Translations under genes and position numbers: made by a program
Notes under the pieces: model-generated
What the model was told of the DNA's origin: nothing
What the model saw: only the letters and a program-made list of their open reading frames with translations
Database searches by the model: none
Shown here: piece by piece, positions 15,643 through 22,608 of the stretch
Numbering within the stretch: the stretch's first letter is position 1
Layout of the letters: every line of letters starts with the position of its first letter
Source: RGZA01 sp964568585
GTDB lineage: Bacteria > Pseudomonadota > Alphaproteobacteria > UBA9219 > RGZA01
Length of the DNA stretch: 27,079 nucleotides
Direction: 5' to 3'
NCBI GenBank assembly: GCA_964568585.1
Contig: CAZMQI010000026.1
Coordinates: 1 to 27,079 of the forward strand

Positions 15643-16164
15643 ATGAGTGATCAGAACCCCAACCTAAAGCCGTTTCCCGTTACATGGGATGAATTGCACC
15701 GCTATTCCAAAGCGCTTGCGTGGCGTCTGCATGATGCAGCGCCTAAAGATGCGCCGTGGAAAGGCATCATCGCCATCACGCGCGGTGGGTTAGTGCCAGC
15801 AGGTATCGTTGCCCGTGAACTTGAAATCCGCGTCGTCGAAACCGTGTGTATCTCCAGCTATGACCACCAGCATCAACGCAAGGCCGAATTATTGAAGCCT
15901 GTCATGCAAGCGGTGGGTGATGGCAAGGGCTGGCTCGTGATTGATGATTTGGCGGATACGGGCCGCACGCTGGAATTGATGCGCCAAATTCTTCCATCTG
16001 CAACCTATGCGACGGTCTATGCAAAACCGATTGGTAAGCCATTGGTCGATCATTACATCATGGAAGTGAGCCAAGATACGTGGATTTATTTCCCGTGGGA
16101 TGTTGAATTGCAATTCATCCAGCCCATCTCCGTGCAGCGTGGCAAACCCATGAGTGATAAATAG
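15643..16164 (+). CDS. gpt: Xanthine-guanine phosphoribosyltransferase
   Basis: Gpt salvages xanthine and guanine to their nucleotides using PRPP. The 173-residue protein has the phosphoribosyltransferase features: ITRGGLVPAGIVARELEI (45-62), the PRPP-binding loop LVIDDLADTGRTLE (98-111, with Asp101/Asp102) and a C-terminal DTWIYFPWD run that is typical of Gpt and stacks on the purine. It is about 20 residues longer than E. coli Gpt, mostly at the N-terminus. The Shine-Dalgarno (AGGG) overlaps the stop of the upstream DedA gene, and the stop shares one base with the rlmI start, so the genes are closely coupled. Confidence 0.92.
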   Translation: MSDQNPNLKPFPVTWDELHRYSKALAWRLHDAAPKDAPWKGIIAITRGGLVPAGIVARELEIRVVETVCISSYDHQHQRKAELLKPVMQAVGDGKGWLVIDDLADTGRTLELMRQILPSATYATVYAKPIGKPLVDHYIMEVSQDTWIYFPWDVELQFIQPISVQRGKPMSDK

Positions 16165-17348
16165 TGACAAACGCCAAGCTCCCCGCGATTACCCTGCAAC
16201 GTCGTCAGGAAAAGCGCATTTTATTTGGCCATCCATGGGTCTATTCCAATGAAGTGCTGATGGATGCAAATGCAAAGACATTGCCGCCCGGCAGTGTGGT
16301 GCGCGTGGTGGCTGCGGATGGCCAAGTGTTGGGCATGGCGCATTTTAACCCGCATACATTAATCGCCGCACGGATGCTCAATAAGTTCGTGGAGCCCGTT
16401 GATGAAGCGTTTTGGACAAAACGCCTATCACAGGCTTTGGCGATGCGCGACCAGCTATTCGATAAACCGTATTACCGTTTGGTGCATGCCGAAGCGGATT
16501 TATGCCCCGGCCTAATCATCGACCGTTATGGTGATGTGATTGTAATGCAGGCGAATACCGCAGGCATGAACGCATCGCGTGATGATTTGGTTGCCGCACT
16601 GAATAAACTCATTAATCCTAAAACCATCTTATTACGCGGCGATAATCCATCTAGAGTATTGGAAAAGCTTCCTGAGGAAGTTGTGCTGCTCAAAGGCACG
16701 GCACCTGATGGGTTGGACGTATTTGAAAACGGTTTGACCTATTGCGCTGATATAACAGGCGGGCAAAAAACCGGATGGTTTTATGACCAGCGCGCCAACC
16801 GCGCCATGGTCGCCAAACTGGCCAAAGGCCGCACCATGATTGATTTATATACGCATACAGGCGGGTTTGGGTTATGTGCAGCGGCGGCGGGTGCTAAAGA
16901 AGTGTTATGTGTTGATCGCAGCGAGCATTCCCTTGCATTGGCTAAACAAGCTGCTGCTAAACAAAACCTGACACAGGTTAGTTTCGCACAAGAAGAAGTA
17001 TTCGAATTCTGTGAATCGCGCGGCAAGAGCAAAAAGTATGAAGTGGTCGTTGCCGACCCTCCCGCTTTTGCCAAAAGCAAAAAGGATGTCGGCGCGGCTT
17101 CACGTGGCTATCGCAAGCTTGCCAAACATTGTGCCGATATGGTTGAACGCGGTGGGTTCTTTTTTATTGCATCGTGCAGCCATGCCATTAACCGCGAACG
17201 TTTTGATGAAGAAGTATTGCGTGGCGTTTCCGATGCACGGCGCGGCGCACGTATCCTTGCAAGAACAGGCGCGGATATGGATCACCCGACCCATCCACAA
17301 TTACCCGAAAGCGCATATCTGAAAGGAATCCTTCTGCATGTGGACTAG
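16164..17348 (+). CDS. rlmI: 23S rRNA (cytosine-C5)-methyltransferase, RlmI-like
   Basis: RlmI methylates C1962 of 23S rRNA using SAM. The 394-residue protein equals E. coli RlmI in length. An N-terminal PUA-type RNA-binding domain (about 8-80) contains FGHPWVYSNEV and GMAHFNPHTLIAARML. A central domain follows with DLCPGLIIDRYGD, then the Rossmann methyltransferase domain with DLYTHTGGFGLCAA (SAM site), VADPPAFAKSKKD and the catalytic-type Cys338 in IASCSH. The start is GTG at 16164, overlapping the gpt stop (TAGTG). The 3' end overlaps the EndoU gene by 11 bases. Closely related methyltransferases of the same family cannot be fully excluded. Confidence 0.88.
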   Translation: MTNAKLPAITLQRRQEKRILFGHPWVYSNEVLMDANAKTLPPGSVVRVVAADGQVLGMAHFNPHTLIAARMLNKFVEPVDEAFWTKRLSQALAMRDQLFDKPYYRLVHAEADLCPGLIIDRYGDVIVMQANTAGMNASRDDLVAALNKLINPKTILLRGDNPSRVLEKLPEEVVLLKGTAPDGLDVFENGLTYCADITGGQKTGWFYDQRANRAMVAKLAKGRTMIDLYTHTGGFGLCAAAAGAKEVLCVDRSEHSLALAKQAAAKQNLTQVSFAQEEVFEFCESRGKSKKYEVVVADPPAFAKSKKDVGAASRGYRKLAKHCADMVERGGFFFIASCSHAINRERFDEEVLRGVSDARRGARILARTGADMDHPTHPQLPESAYLKGILLHVD

Positions 17349-17796
17349 ACACCGGAATAAATTCATCGTTATTCTTGTTTTAAGTATTCTGGCGAACATT
17401 GTGTCAGTGTTTACCGGTTCTTCGTCGTGGTTCCACCCCAATGTAACCTCTGCGGTTATTGAACAAAAGGCGTCCGAGAATAAGGACGATTTAGCGCAGC
17501 ATTTCAAGCTAACTGAACATCGCCGCACGCATATTCTGGTTGGCAGCGAGACAGGCGGCGGGCACCGCTATGGCGCAGGCAAGCCAGGTAAGACCGAATT
17601 TCCACAAAGCTGGAATGATGATAAAATTATTGAAACCGTCATCCGTATTGCGAATGACCAAAATCTGCCGATGCGGCAATCCGGCAAACGTTACTGGTTA
17701 CGTATGGGCGAAGCAGAAGGTTTGCAAATTCGCGTCGTGCTGGATAGGGAGCGTGGCGAAATTATCACCGGCTATCCTGTTGAAGCCCGAAAATGA
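17338..17796 (+). CDS. Membrane-anchored or secreted bacterial EndoU nuclease (toxin-like)
   Basis: The 152-residue protein has a short N-terminal hydrophobic segment (about 9-27, an uncleaved anchor or signal peptide) and a C-terminal bacterial EndoU domain (about 60-149). EndoU-specific features are HILVGSETGGGHRYGAG (His65 and His76, the expected catalytic pair), PGKTEFP (83-89), Trp92, a KIIETVIRIA helix and the C-terminal TGYP (144-147, Thr and Tyr of the active-site strand). Bacterial EndoU domains are RNases usually found at the C-terminus of CdiA or MafB toxins. No delivery, two-partner-secretion or repeat domain is present here. AAAGGA precedes the ATG, which lies inside rlmI, and the stop overlaps the next gene (ATGA). 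Family assignment is confident; its role as toxin, RNA-processing enzyme or secreted nuclease is open. Confidence 0.85.
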   Translation: MWTRHRNKFIVILVLSILANIVSVFTGSSSWFHPNVTSAVIEQKASENKDDLAQHFKLTEHRRTHILVGSETGGGHRYGAGKPGKTEFPQSWNDDKIIETVIRIANDQNLPMRQSGKRYWLRMGEAEGLQIRVVLDRERGEIITGYPVEARK

Positions 17797-18023
17797 AATC
17801 GAAAATTGAAAAACAATTACGCAGTTTGTGGAAAAAAGTTCGCAGCAAGAACGCGCCTTATCCGCATGCCGCCCAGGATATCGAAGAATTTTTAAAAGCA
17901 GGTGAGTGGGGTTTGGCGCTTGAGCAAATCCTTGATTGGGCAGCGGTGGAAAAGAAGCTGGATGAAGCTGAAGAGCTGGCAGCAGAAATCCGTGCCGAGA
18001 TGAAGAAATTACCTGCTAAATAG
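17793..18023 (+). CDS. MafI-like immunity protein
   Basis: The 76-residue protein has a basic N-terminus (about 1-25) and an acidic helical remainder. The run AQDIEEFLKAGEWGLALEQI resembles the D(V/I)E-x-(Y/F)-(I/L)-x2-x-E-(Y/W)-GLALE pattern I associate with MafI-family immunity proteins, which neutralise EndoU-type MafB toxins in Neisseria. Coupling to the EndoU gene by an ATGA overlap is exactly what a toxin-immunity pair shows. It lacks a signal peptide, so it should act in the cytoplasm. Its last 15 bases overlap the end of the convergent methyltransferase gene. Family assignment is from memory of the motif. Confidence 0.7.
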   Translation: MKSKIEKQLRSLWKKVRSKNAPYPHAAQDIEEFLKAGEWGLALEQILDWAAVEKKLDEAEELAAEIRAEMKKLPAK

Positions 18024-19262
18024 GGCAATAAGCTCGATATGGTGCGACCACAAAAACTGGTCGAATACATGGATATTCGTCAATTTATAGCCGCCCCCCG
18101 CTAATATACGGGCATCGCGCATGAAGGTGGTTGGATTGCAGCTGACATAGGCGATGGTTTGAACCTTTGATCGCGCAAGCTCTGCGGCTTGTTCCTTGGC
18201 CCCCGCACGTGGCGGGTCAAGGCATACGGCATCGGCATTTTTTAATTCAATTGCCTTCAATGGTTCGCGGAATAGATTGCGACGCTGCGTGGTGAAGCCG
18301 CGTAGGGTTTGCGACGTTGATTGTAGTGCATTAATCGCTGCGCCATCCACATCAATCGCCAACATTGATTTTGTTTTACTATAAAGGCTCAGCGCAAATA
18401 ATCCTGTGCCACAAAACAAATCAACAATGTTTTTTGATTTATCAAAGTGTGGCTTGATACAGGAAAGCATCGCGGCTTCCGCTTCATCGCTTGCCTGCAT
18501 GAAGGCATTCGCCGGTAGGGTTACATTATATTCGCCGTAATGGCCGCGAAGGGTGGTTTGTTCCAATAAAACGTTACATTCCGCGTTTTCATCACTTCGC
18601 ACATATAACCGTGCCAAGCCATGTTCTGCACCCCAGCTGATCAATTGCTGGGTGTGTTCAGCATGGAAGCTTGCACCACTCAACACCACTTCAATCGCGC
18701 CATTTAGTATGGTTGCATGCACCGCAAGCTGTTGCCCCGTTTCCAAGACAGTGCTGAGGATATTGCGTAACGGCTCAATCAACGCAGCGAGCTGTGGCTT
18801 TAAAACAGGGCAGGCATGGATATCCACCAGCGCATGGCTTTCACGCATGTGAAAGCCTATTTGCGTACCTGCTTGTTCTTTTTTAACGGTAAAAGCAACT
18901 CTCCGCCGGGATGCGGGCGGCGTGACAAATACGCTTTCAGCCCGTGCTGCAAAGCCGTTCTTTTCCAGCAAGTGATTGACCACATCGCGTTTCCAATCAC
19001 GATAGGTGTTGTCATTCATATGCTGTAAACGGCACCCGCCGCATGTCCCAAACACAGGGCAGGGCGGTGTGACGCGTGCTGACGATGGCTTTAAAACCTC
19101 CAGCAGTCTGCCTTGCAGATAATCCTTTAATGCTGTGATTTCAGCGCGAACTTCTTCGCCTGCCAAAGTGAACGGCACGCTTACGGCTCCAGCGTCAGTC
19201 GCACCCAACCCATCGCCCTGATGTCCGATATGCGAAATGGTAAGGTCAGCGATTTTACTCAT
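18009..19262 (-). CDS. RlmD/TrmA-family RNA (uracil-C5)-methyltransferase
   Basis: These enzymes methylate uracil C5 in rRNA or tRNA using SAM. The 417-residue protein has an N-terminal TRAM-like RNA-binding domain (about 1-57, with GDGLGATDAGAVSVPF), a probable Fe-S cluster site (Cys68, Cys74, Cys77, Cys151) as in RlmD, and a Rossmann domain with DLFCGTGLFALSL (281-293), DPPRAGAKEQ (349-358), nucleophile Cys375 in YVSCNPTTF and general-base Glu410 in HHIELIALF. Whether it modifies 23S U1939 or another site cannot be decided, so I give no symbol. No strong Shine-Dalgarno is seen. It begins six bases after the thioesterase stop, so the two probably form an operon. Confidence 0.9.
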   Translation of the reverse strand: MSKIADLTISHIGHQGDGLGATDAGAVSVPFTLAGEEVRAEITALKDYLQGRLLEVLKPSSARVTPPCPVFGTCGGCRLQHMNDNTYRDWKRDVVNHLLEKNGFAARAESVFVTPPASRRRVAFTVKKEQAGTQIGFHMRESHALVDIHACPVLKPQLAALIEPLRNILSTVLETGQQLAVHATILNGAIEVVLSGASFHAEHTQQLISWGAEHGLARLYVRSDENAECNVLLEQTTLRGHYGEYNVTLPANAFMQASDEAEAAMLSCIKPHFDKSKNIVDLFCGTGLFALSLYSKTKSMLAIDVDGAAINALQSTSQTLRGFTTQRRNLFREPLKAIELKNADAVCLDPPRAGAKEQAAELARSKVQTIAYVSCNPTTFMRDARILAGGGYKLTNIHVFDQFLWSHHIELIALFSR

Positions 19263-19268
19263 ATCAGT

Positions 19269-19694
19269 TCAGGCGCGTTCGAGCGCTGCGCGGATGTCAG
19301 CTGGGATTTTTTCAGGGCGGCGTGTTTTATTACCAATCCATACCGACACGGTTTCGCCAAGTGCAATGCACGTATCGCCAAGAAAAATACCCGCGCATAC
19401 AGTCATGGATGTTTCGCCAAGCCGCAGCACACGTTGGCCGATACGGATTTTGTTCGGATAGTGAAGTTCGTTCATGAATAAAATGGTATTTTTAGCGAGT
19501 ACAAAATGTGCATCGGTGAGCCAGCCCTTGGGTTGGACTTTTTCCAGATGTGCCATGCGTGCACATTCAAAATAAATTCCGATGACATTATTGTTCACAT
19601 GGTTATAGGCATCAAGATCATGGAAGCGCACCGTCTCATCAATCCAATGGTTATAATAGGAGGGCACTTCGCGTTCGGGGTGTTCATTTGCCAT
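19269..19694 (-). CDS. Hotdog-fold acyl-CoA thioesterase (4HBT family)
   Basis: The 141-residue protein matches the 4-hydroxybenzoyl-CoA thioesterase / YbgC-like hotdog family in length and in the N-terminal active-site run VRFHDLDAYNHVNN (22-35), where Asp28 is the likely catalytic acid and His32/Asn34 belong to the conserved turn. It has no signal peptide or membrane segment. Such enzymes hydrolyse acyl-CoA or acyl-ACP thioesters; the substrate cannot be read from sequence. It is the first gene of a two-gene minus-strand unit and is divergent from the gene at 19820 across a 125-base AT-rich gap in which I see no convincing operator. Confidence 0.85.
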   Translation of the reverse strand: MANEHPEREVPSYYNHWIDETVRFHDLDAYNHVNNNVIGIYFECARMAHLEKVQPKGWLTDAHFVLAKNTILFMNELHYPNKIRIGQRVLRLGETSMTVCAGIFLGDTCIALGETVSVWIGNKTRRPEKIPADIRAALERA

Positions 19695-19819
19695 AGTGTT
19701 TCACTTGTTTATTTTAGGGGAAAAGCCCTGTTTTATTGCGGTTTAGAGATTTCCCTATTCTTTTACGATGGCTTCGATTAGAAGAAAACAAAATTAAACT
19801 TAATACATAAGGACAACCC

Positions 19820-20077
19820 ATGGTCGATACCCCGTCACAAAGTGCTGAAGCATTATTTGAAAAAGCACTCGAAGTTGCTGATAAGCATTTGAGCGCAGCA
19901 GCAGCCGAAGCTGGCCCATTGGCCGATTACGTGGTGGTTGCCATGATTGAAACTGCGGTGAACCGCGCTGTTGATGTGGCAGGACATGCCGATATCGTTG
20001 ATATGCTGCGCGATCTTGCGACCCAAATCGAATCCGATATGGATGATGAAGACGAGCTCGAAGAAGACGACGCTTAA
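19820..20077 (+). CDS. Small acidic protein, family not recognised
   Basis: The 85-residue protein is Ala-rich and helical in the first part, with AIETAVNRAVDVAGHADIVDMLRDLA-like periodic hydrophobic residues, and ends in a very acidic tail (about 72-85, mostly Asp and Glu). There is no signal peptide or membrane segment. AAGGA lies about 7 bases before the ATG, and the coding character is good. It precedes the SpoU-type methyltransferase by 34 bases and probably shares its transcript, so a role alongside RNA modification is possible but unproven. Confidence 0.7.
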   Translation: MVDTPSQSAEALFEKALEVADKHLSAAAAEAGPLADYVVVAMIETAVNRAVDVAGHADIVDMLRDLATQIESDMDDEDELEEDDA

Positions 20078-20111
20078 ACTTCAAGAAATTTTTCCCCATG
20101 GATGCCCCATA

Positions 20112-20600
20112 ATGGATGCGCGCGGATATTTTTCAGTAGGCGTTGAGGGCATCAGCAAATCCTTCAATCTGGGAAATCTGATGCGTACCGCGCATGCCTT
20201 TGGCGCAAGTTCGTTTTTTACGATTAATGACAGTGTGGTGATGAGCGAGGTGCGCGGGACTGATACCAGCGATTCATCTCTGCACCTGCCATTCTATCGT
20301 TATCCCAGCGTCGCTGACCTGGTATTACCCAAAGACTGCGTGTTGGTGGGCGTGGAGTTCATGGAAGACTCCGTGAATTTGCCCAGTTTTCGTCATCCGC
20401 TGCGCGCGGCATACGTGCTTGGTCCAGAAATGGGTTCGTTATCGCCAGAGTTGATTAAACGCTGCGCGCATATCGTAAAAATTCCTGCGAAGTTTTGCGT
20501 GAATGTTGGGGTTGCTGGCGCATTGGTGATGTATGACCGCATGGTCAGCCTTGGCCGTTATGCGGAACGCCCTGTGGGAACCAGCGCACATATCAAGTAA
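20112..20600 (+). CDS. SpoU-family RNA 2'-O-methyltransferase
   Basis: SpoU (SPOUT-fold) enzymes methylate ribose 2'-OH in tRNA or rRNA using SAM bound in a trefoil knot. The 162-residue protein has motif 1 NLGNLMRTAHAFGA (19-32, with Asn19 and Arg25), motif 2 LGPEMGSLSP (103-112) and motif 3 IPAKFCVNVGVAGALVMYDR (124-143). The frame is open far upstream, but ATG 20112 gives MDARGYFSVGVEG, which fits this short SpoU subgroup. No good Shine-Dalgarno is visible; a five-codon ATG frame at 20099 just before may affect initiation. Substrate unknown. Its stop directly abuts the stop of the convergent anti-sigma gene. Confidence 0.88.
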   Translation: MDARGYFSVGVEGISKSFNLGNLMRTAHAFGASSFFTINDSVVMSEVRGTDTSDSSLHLPFYRYPSVADLVLPKDCVLVGVEFMEDSVNLPSFRHPLRAAYVLGPEMGSLSPELIKRCAHIVKIPAKFCVNVGVAGALVMYDRMVSLGRYAERPVGTSAHIK

Positions 20601-21245
20601 CTACTTCTTATCGCCAAAAATAAACGACATCAGGCATTGGAACCAGCTCGGTTTATCACTTCTTGCAGGTGTGATGACCAAGCATAATGCTTCGGTCGTC
20701 GCCTTCTCATGGTGCGTGGATTGCGGCGTTATGATATCGCCGCGCTGATAATGCTCAAGGTCGCCATCCAGAATAAGCAGAATGGCACCCTTATCAAATG
20801 TAATGTTTTCCAGACTTTGGTGTGCAGCTATCTTATAGAGAAGCGTTGTGGGTTCATTGGCGAAAGACCAATGTGAAATGCCGCCATGGGTTTGCCATCT
20901 GATGCGCTCCCCCGTTATCCCTGCGAATTGCTGTAACGGTTCGGGGTAATTGAACGCCGTTGTAACATTAATGGGAATGGTCACATCGATGCAGGAAATA
21001 GGGCCGTTTTCATCAATCTTCGACAACAGGTTTTGCAGGCAGCCGACATCCAGTTCTTCGGGTGGTAATGCTTCCAGCCCCAAACCAGCTTCGGATTCAT
21101 AGGTTTGTAATTCGCGGCGGCACTGTGGGCAGTAAGCCAGATGGCTAGCGATAAACATGTGCATGGTGGGGCTAAGCGTGCCAGCCGCATAGCGCAGCAA
21201 CGTATTGCAGCATGGATGATGATTGGGATGTGCTTGGGCTGTCAT
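20601..21245 (-). CDS. ChrR-type anti-sigma factor with degenerate cupin domain
   Basis: ChrR proteins are zinc-dependent anti-sigma factors that hold an ECF sigma factor until singlet oxygen or another stress releases it. The 214-residue protein has the N-terminal zinc site pattern H-x24-H-x3-C-x2-C (His10, His35, Cys39, Cys42). The C-terminal half aligns with the ChrR cupin domain, but the positions of the usual H-x-H-x3-EE metal ligands read I-T-F-x3-AI in the run from LENITF to LILDG; the late His (STHHEK) is kept. The N-terminal function should be intact while the sensing domain may no longer bind metal. The start is one base after the sigma-factor stop, so the pair is coupled. Confidence 0.85.
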   Translation of the reverse strand: MTAQAHPNHHPCCNTLLRYAAGTLSPTMHMFIASHLAYCPQCRRELQTYESEAGLGLEALPPEELDVGCLQNLLSKIDENGPISCIDVTIPINVTTAFNYPEPLQQFAGITGERIRWQTHGGISHWSFANEPTTLLYKIAAHQSLENITFDKGAILLILDGDLEHYQRGDIITPQSTHHEKATTEALCLVITPARSDKPSWFQCLMSFIFGDKK

Positions 21246-21246
21246 G

Positions 21247-21825
21247 TCAGTCTCTCTTCACTTTCTGGCGTAAATGGTCGAGCGCAAGGCGCAAACGGGA
21301 TTTAACAGTGCCAAGCGGGATTTTCCGCGCCTTGGCAATCATTCGCTGCGAACGTTCCTGGAAATAGGCATCTTCAATGAGGGTGCGTTGTGCTGGCGAA
21401 AGTTCGGCAACGGCACTGTGTAATGTATCGTTTTCTTCTTCGGCACTGATGCTTTGGGTTTGGTCATAGGATTGGTCGGGCAGCAAGGCTGGATCGTTGA
21501 ATTCAACAAGATTGTTTTTTTGTGATCGCCACACATCAATCAAACGGTTACGAGCGATGGTATAAATCCATGTACTGGGGCGGGCTTTTGTCGCATCGAA
21601 TTGGCTGGCCCTGTTCCAGACTTGCAGCATCACATCCTGCGTGATGTCATCGGCCTGCGCCCCGTCCACGCCTTGGCGGCGCAGATAGGCTTTCACGCGC
21701 GGTGCGTAATAGTTAAAGAGCGCCACAAATGCAGATTTGTCCTGCTGCGTGGCAATTTTGCCAAGCCAGATACTCGCGTCATCAAGTGGTTCTTTGCCGG
21801 CAGTCGTGGGGGGTGTTCCGTCCAT
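21247..21825 (-). CDS. ECF-family RNA polymerase sigma factor
   Basis: The 192-residue protein has sigma-70 region 2 (about 32-100, with ADDITQDVMLQVW and TWIYTIARNRLIDVWR) and region 4 (about 137-188, with LSPAQRTLIEDAYF and the helix-turn-helix IPLGTVKSRLRLALDHLR) but no regions 1 or 3, as in ECF sigma factors. With the ChrR-type gene right after it, it belongs to the RpoE-ChrR type. An acidic Gln/Ser/Asp linker joins the regions. Weak Shine-Dalgarno. The intergenic region before it does not contain an obvious copy of the Rhodobacter RpoE promoter (TGATC / TAAGA), so autoregulation is unclear. Confidence 0.92.
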   Translation of the reverse strand: MDGTPPTTAGKEPLDDASIWLGKIATQQDKSAFVALFNYYAPRVKAYLRRQGVDGAQADDITQDVMLQVWNRASQFDATKARPSTWIYTIARNRLIDVWRSQKNNLVEFNDPALLPDQSYDQTQSISAEEENDTLHSAVAELSPAQRTLIEDAYFQERSQRMIAKARKIPLGTVKSRLRLALDHLRQKVKRD

Positions 21826-21871
21826 CCCATTAAACTAGACCGCGATCGTTTGGCTGGAAAGCCCCTTTAGC

Positions 21872-21931
21872 TTCATAAATTAATGCCATACGTGAATCGC
21901 TGGTCTTTCATAAACGTAGCTTTGTTCATAA
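21872..21931. repeat. Three direct TTCATAA repeats in a divergent promoter region
   Basis: TTCATAA occurs at 21872-21878, 21907-21913 and 21925-21931 within the 137-base gap between the ECF sigma gene and the IalB-family gene. The spacings are 35 and 18 bases. A CATAAT (21927-21932) in the last copy could be a -10 box for the IalB-family gene. Repeats are visible; any regulatory role is inferred. Confidence 0.35.
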
Positions 21932-21962
21932 TTTTTCCACCTTTTTGAACTAAGCCATAAGG

Positions 21963-22553
21963 ATGCAATTCCGCCTATTCCTCCTGCTGTTGATCGTGGT
22001 GCTAGCGCCAAACGGCGTGTTTGCAGCGGATAGCAATACACCCAAAAAAGTTGGCGCATTCAACGGTTGGGAAGCATATCAAACCAAAATCGCAAATCAT
22101 CCCACCTGTTACATGATGCTGCGCCCCAGCAAGCAGGATTATAAAATTCCAGTGCCTGAAAAAGCTAAAGACACTAAATCTAAATTGAAAGACAAGACTA
22201 AAAAATCCGAAACTGTTTCTGGCAAACGCAGTAATGTGTATGTGATGGTGACGTTCCGTCCATCGGAAAGTATGAGCCCTGTGGTCAGCTATCGCGCAGG
22301 CTATATTTTTAAACAAGGATCAGAAGTCCTGCTCAGCACGGGCGATAAACCCTTTAATCTTTTTACGGATAAAGATCAGGCATGGGCCAGAAGTAGTGCT
22401 ATGGATATCGCGTTAACGAATGCAATACGCAAAGCAAAGCGCGTAATCATTCAAGGCGGCTCGAACGAGGGCGGCAAAAGCACCGACATATTTAACTCCG
22501 ATGGGGCAGAGAAAGCCTATAAGGCTATTGTAAAAGCGTGCGGCATCACGTAA
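21963..22553 (+). CDS. Secreted IalB-family (invasion-associated locus B) protein
   Basis: The 196-residue protein has a clear signal peptide (1-22, cleavage near VFAA/DS) and so should be periplasmic or exported. The mature part fits the alphaproteobacterial IalB family: Trp36 and an early Cys49, VYVMVTFRP (92-100), SYRAGYIFKQGS, FNLFT, AWARSSAMD and a C-terminal Cys three residues from the end, likely disulfide-bonded to the first. A Lys-rich stretch (61-89) interrupts the fold. Its position just upstream of rlmN is common in this class. IalB is linked to erythrocyte invasion in Bartonella; homologues in free-living relatives have no defined role. The only possible ATG has AAGG immediately against it, poor spacing for initiation. 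Confidence 0.72.
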   Translation: MQFRLFLLLLIVVLAPNGVFAADSNTPKKVGAFNGWEAYQTKIANHPTCYMMLRPSKQDYKIPVPEKAKDTKSKLKDKTKKSETVSGKRSNVYVMVTFRPSESMSPVVSYRAGYIFKQGSEVLLSTGDKPFNLFTDKDQAWARSSAMDIALTNAIRKAKRVIIQGGSNEGGKSTDIFNSDGAEKAYKAIVKACGIT

Positions 22554-22608
22554 TTGGCATAAAAATGGGAGCTTTTAATAGCGCCCAAAAGCCACTAAAA
22601 CCATCCCC

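Noticed and set aside
19695..19819. Possible hairpin AGGG/CCCT followed by T-rich sequence as a terminator
   Set aside because: Only a four-base stem and a broken T-tract, located between divergent gene starts where a terminator is not expected.
21826..21962. RpoE-type autoregulatory promoter (TGATC / TAAGA)
   Set aside because: Neither element is found at the right spacing on the minus strand upstream of the sigma gene.
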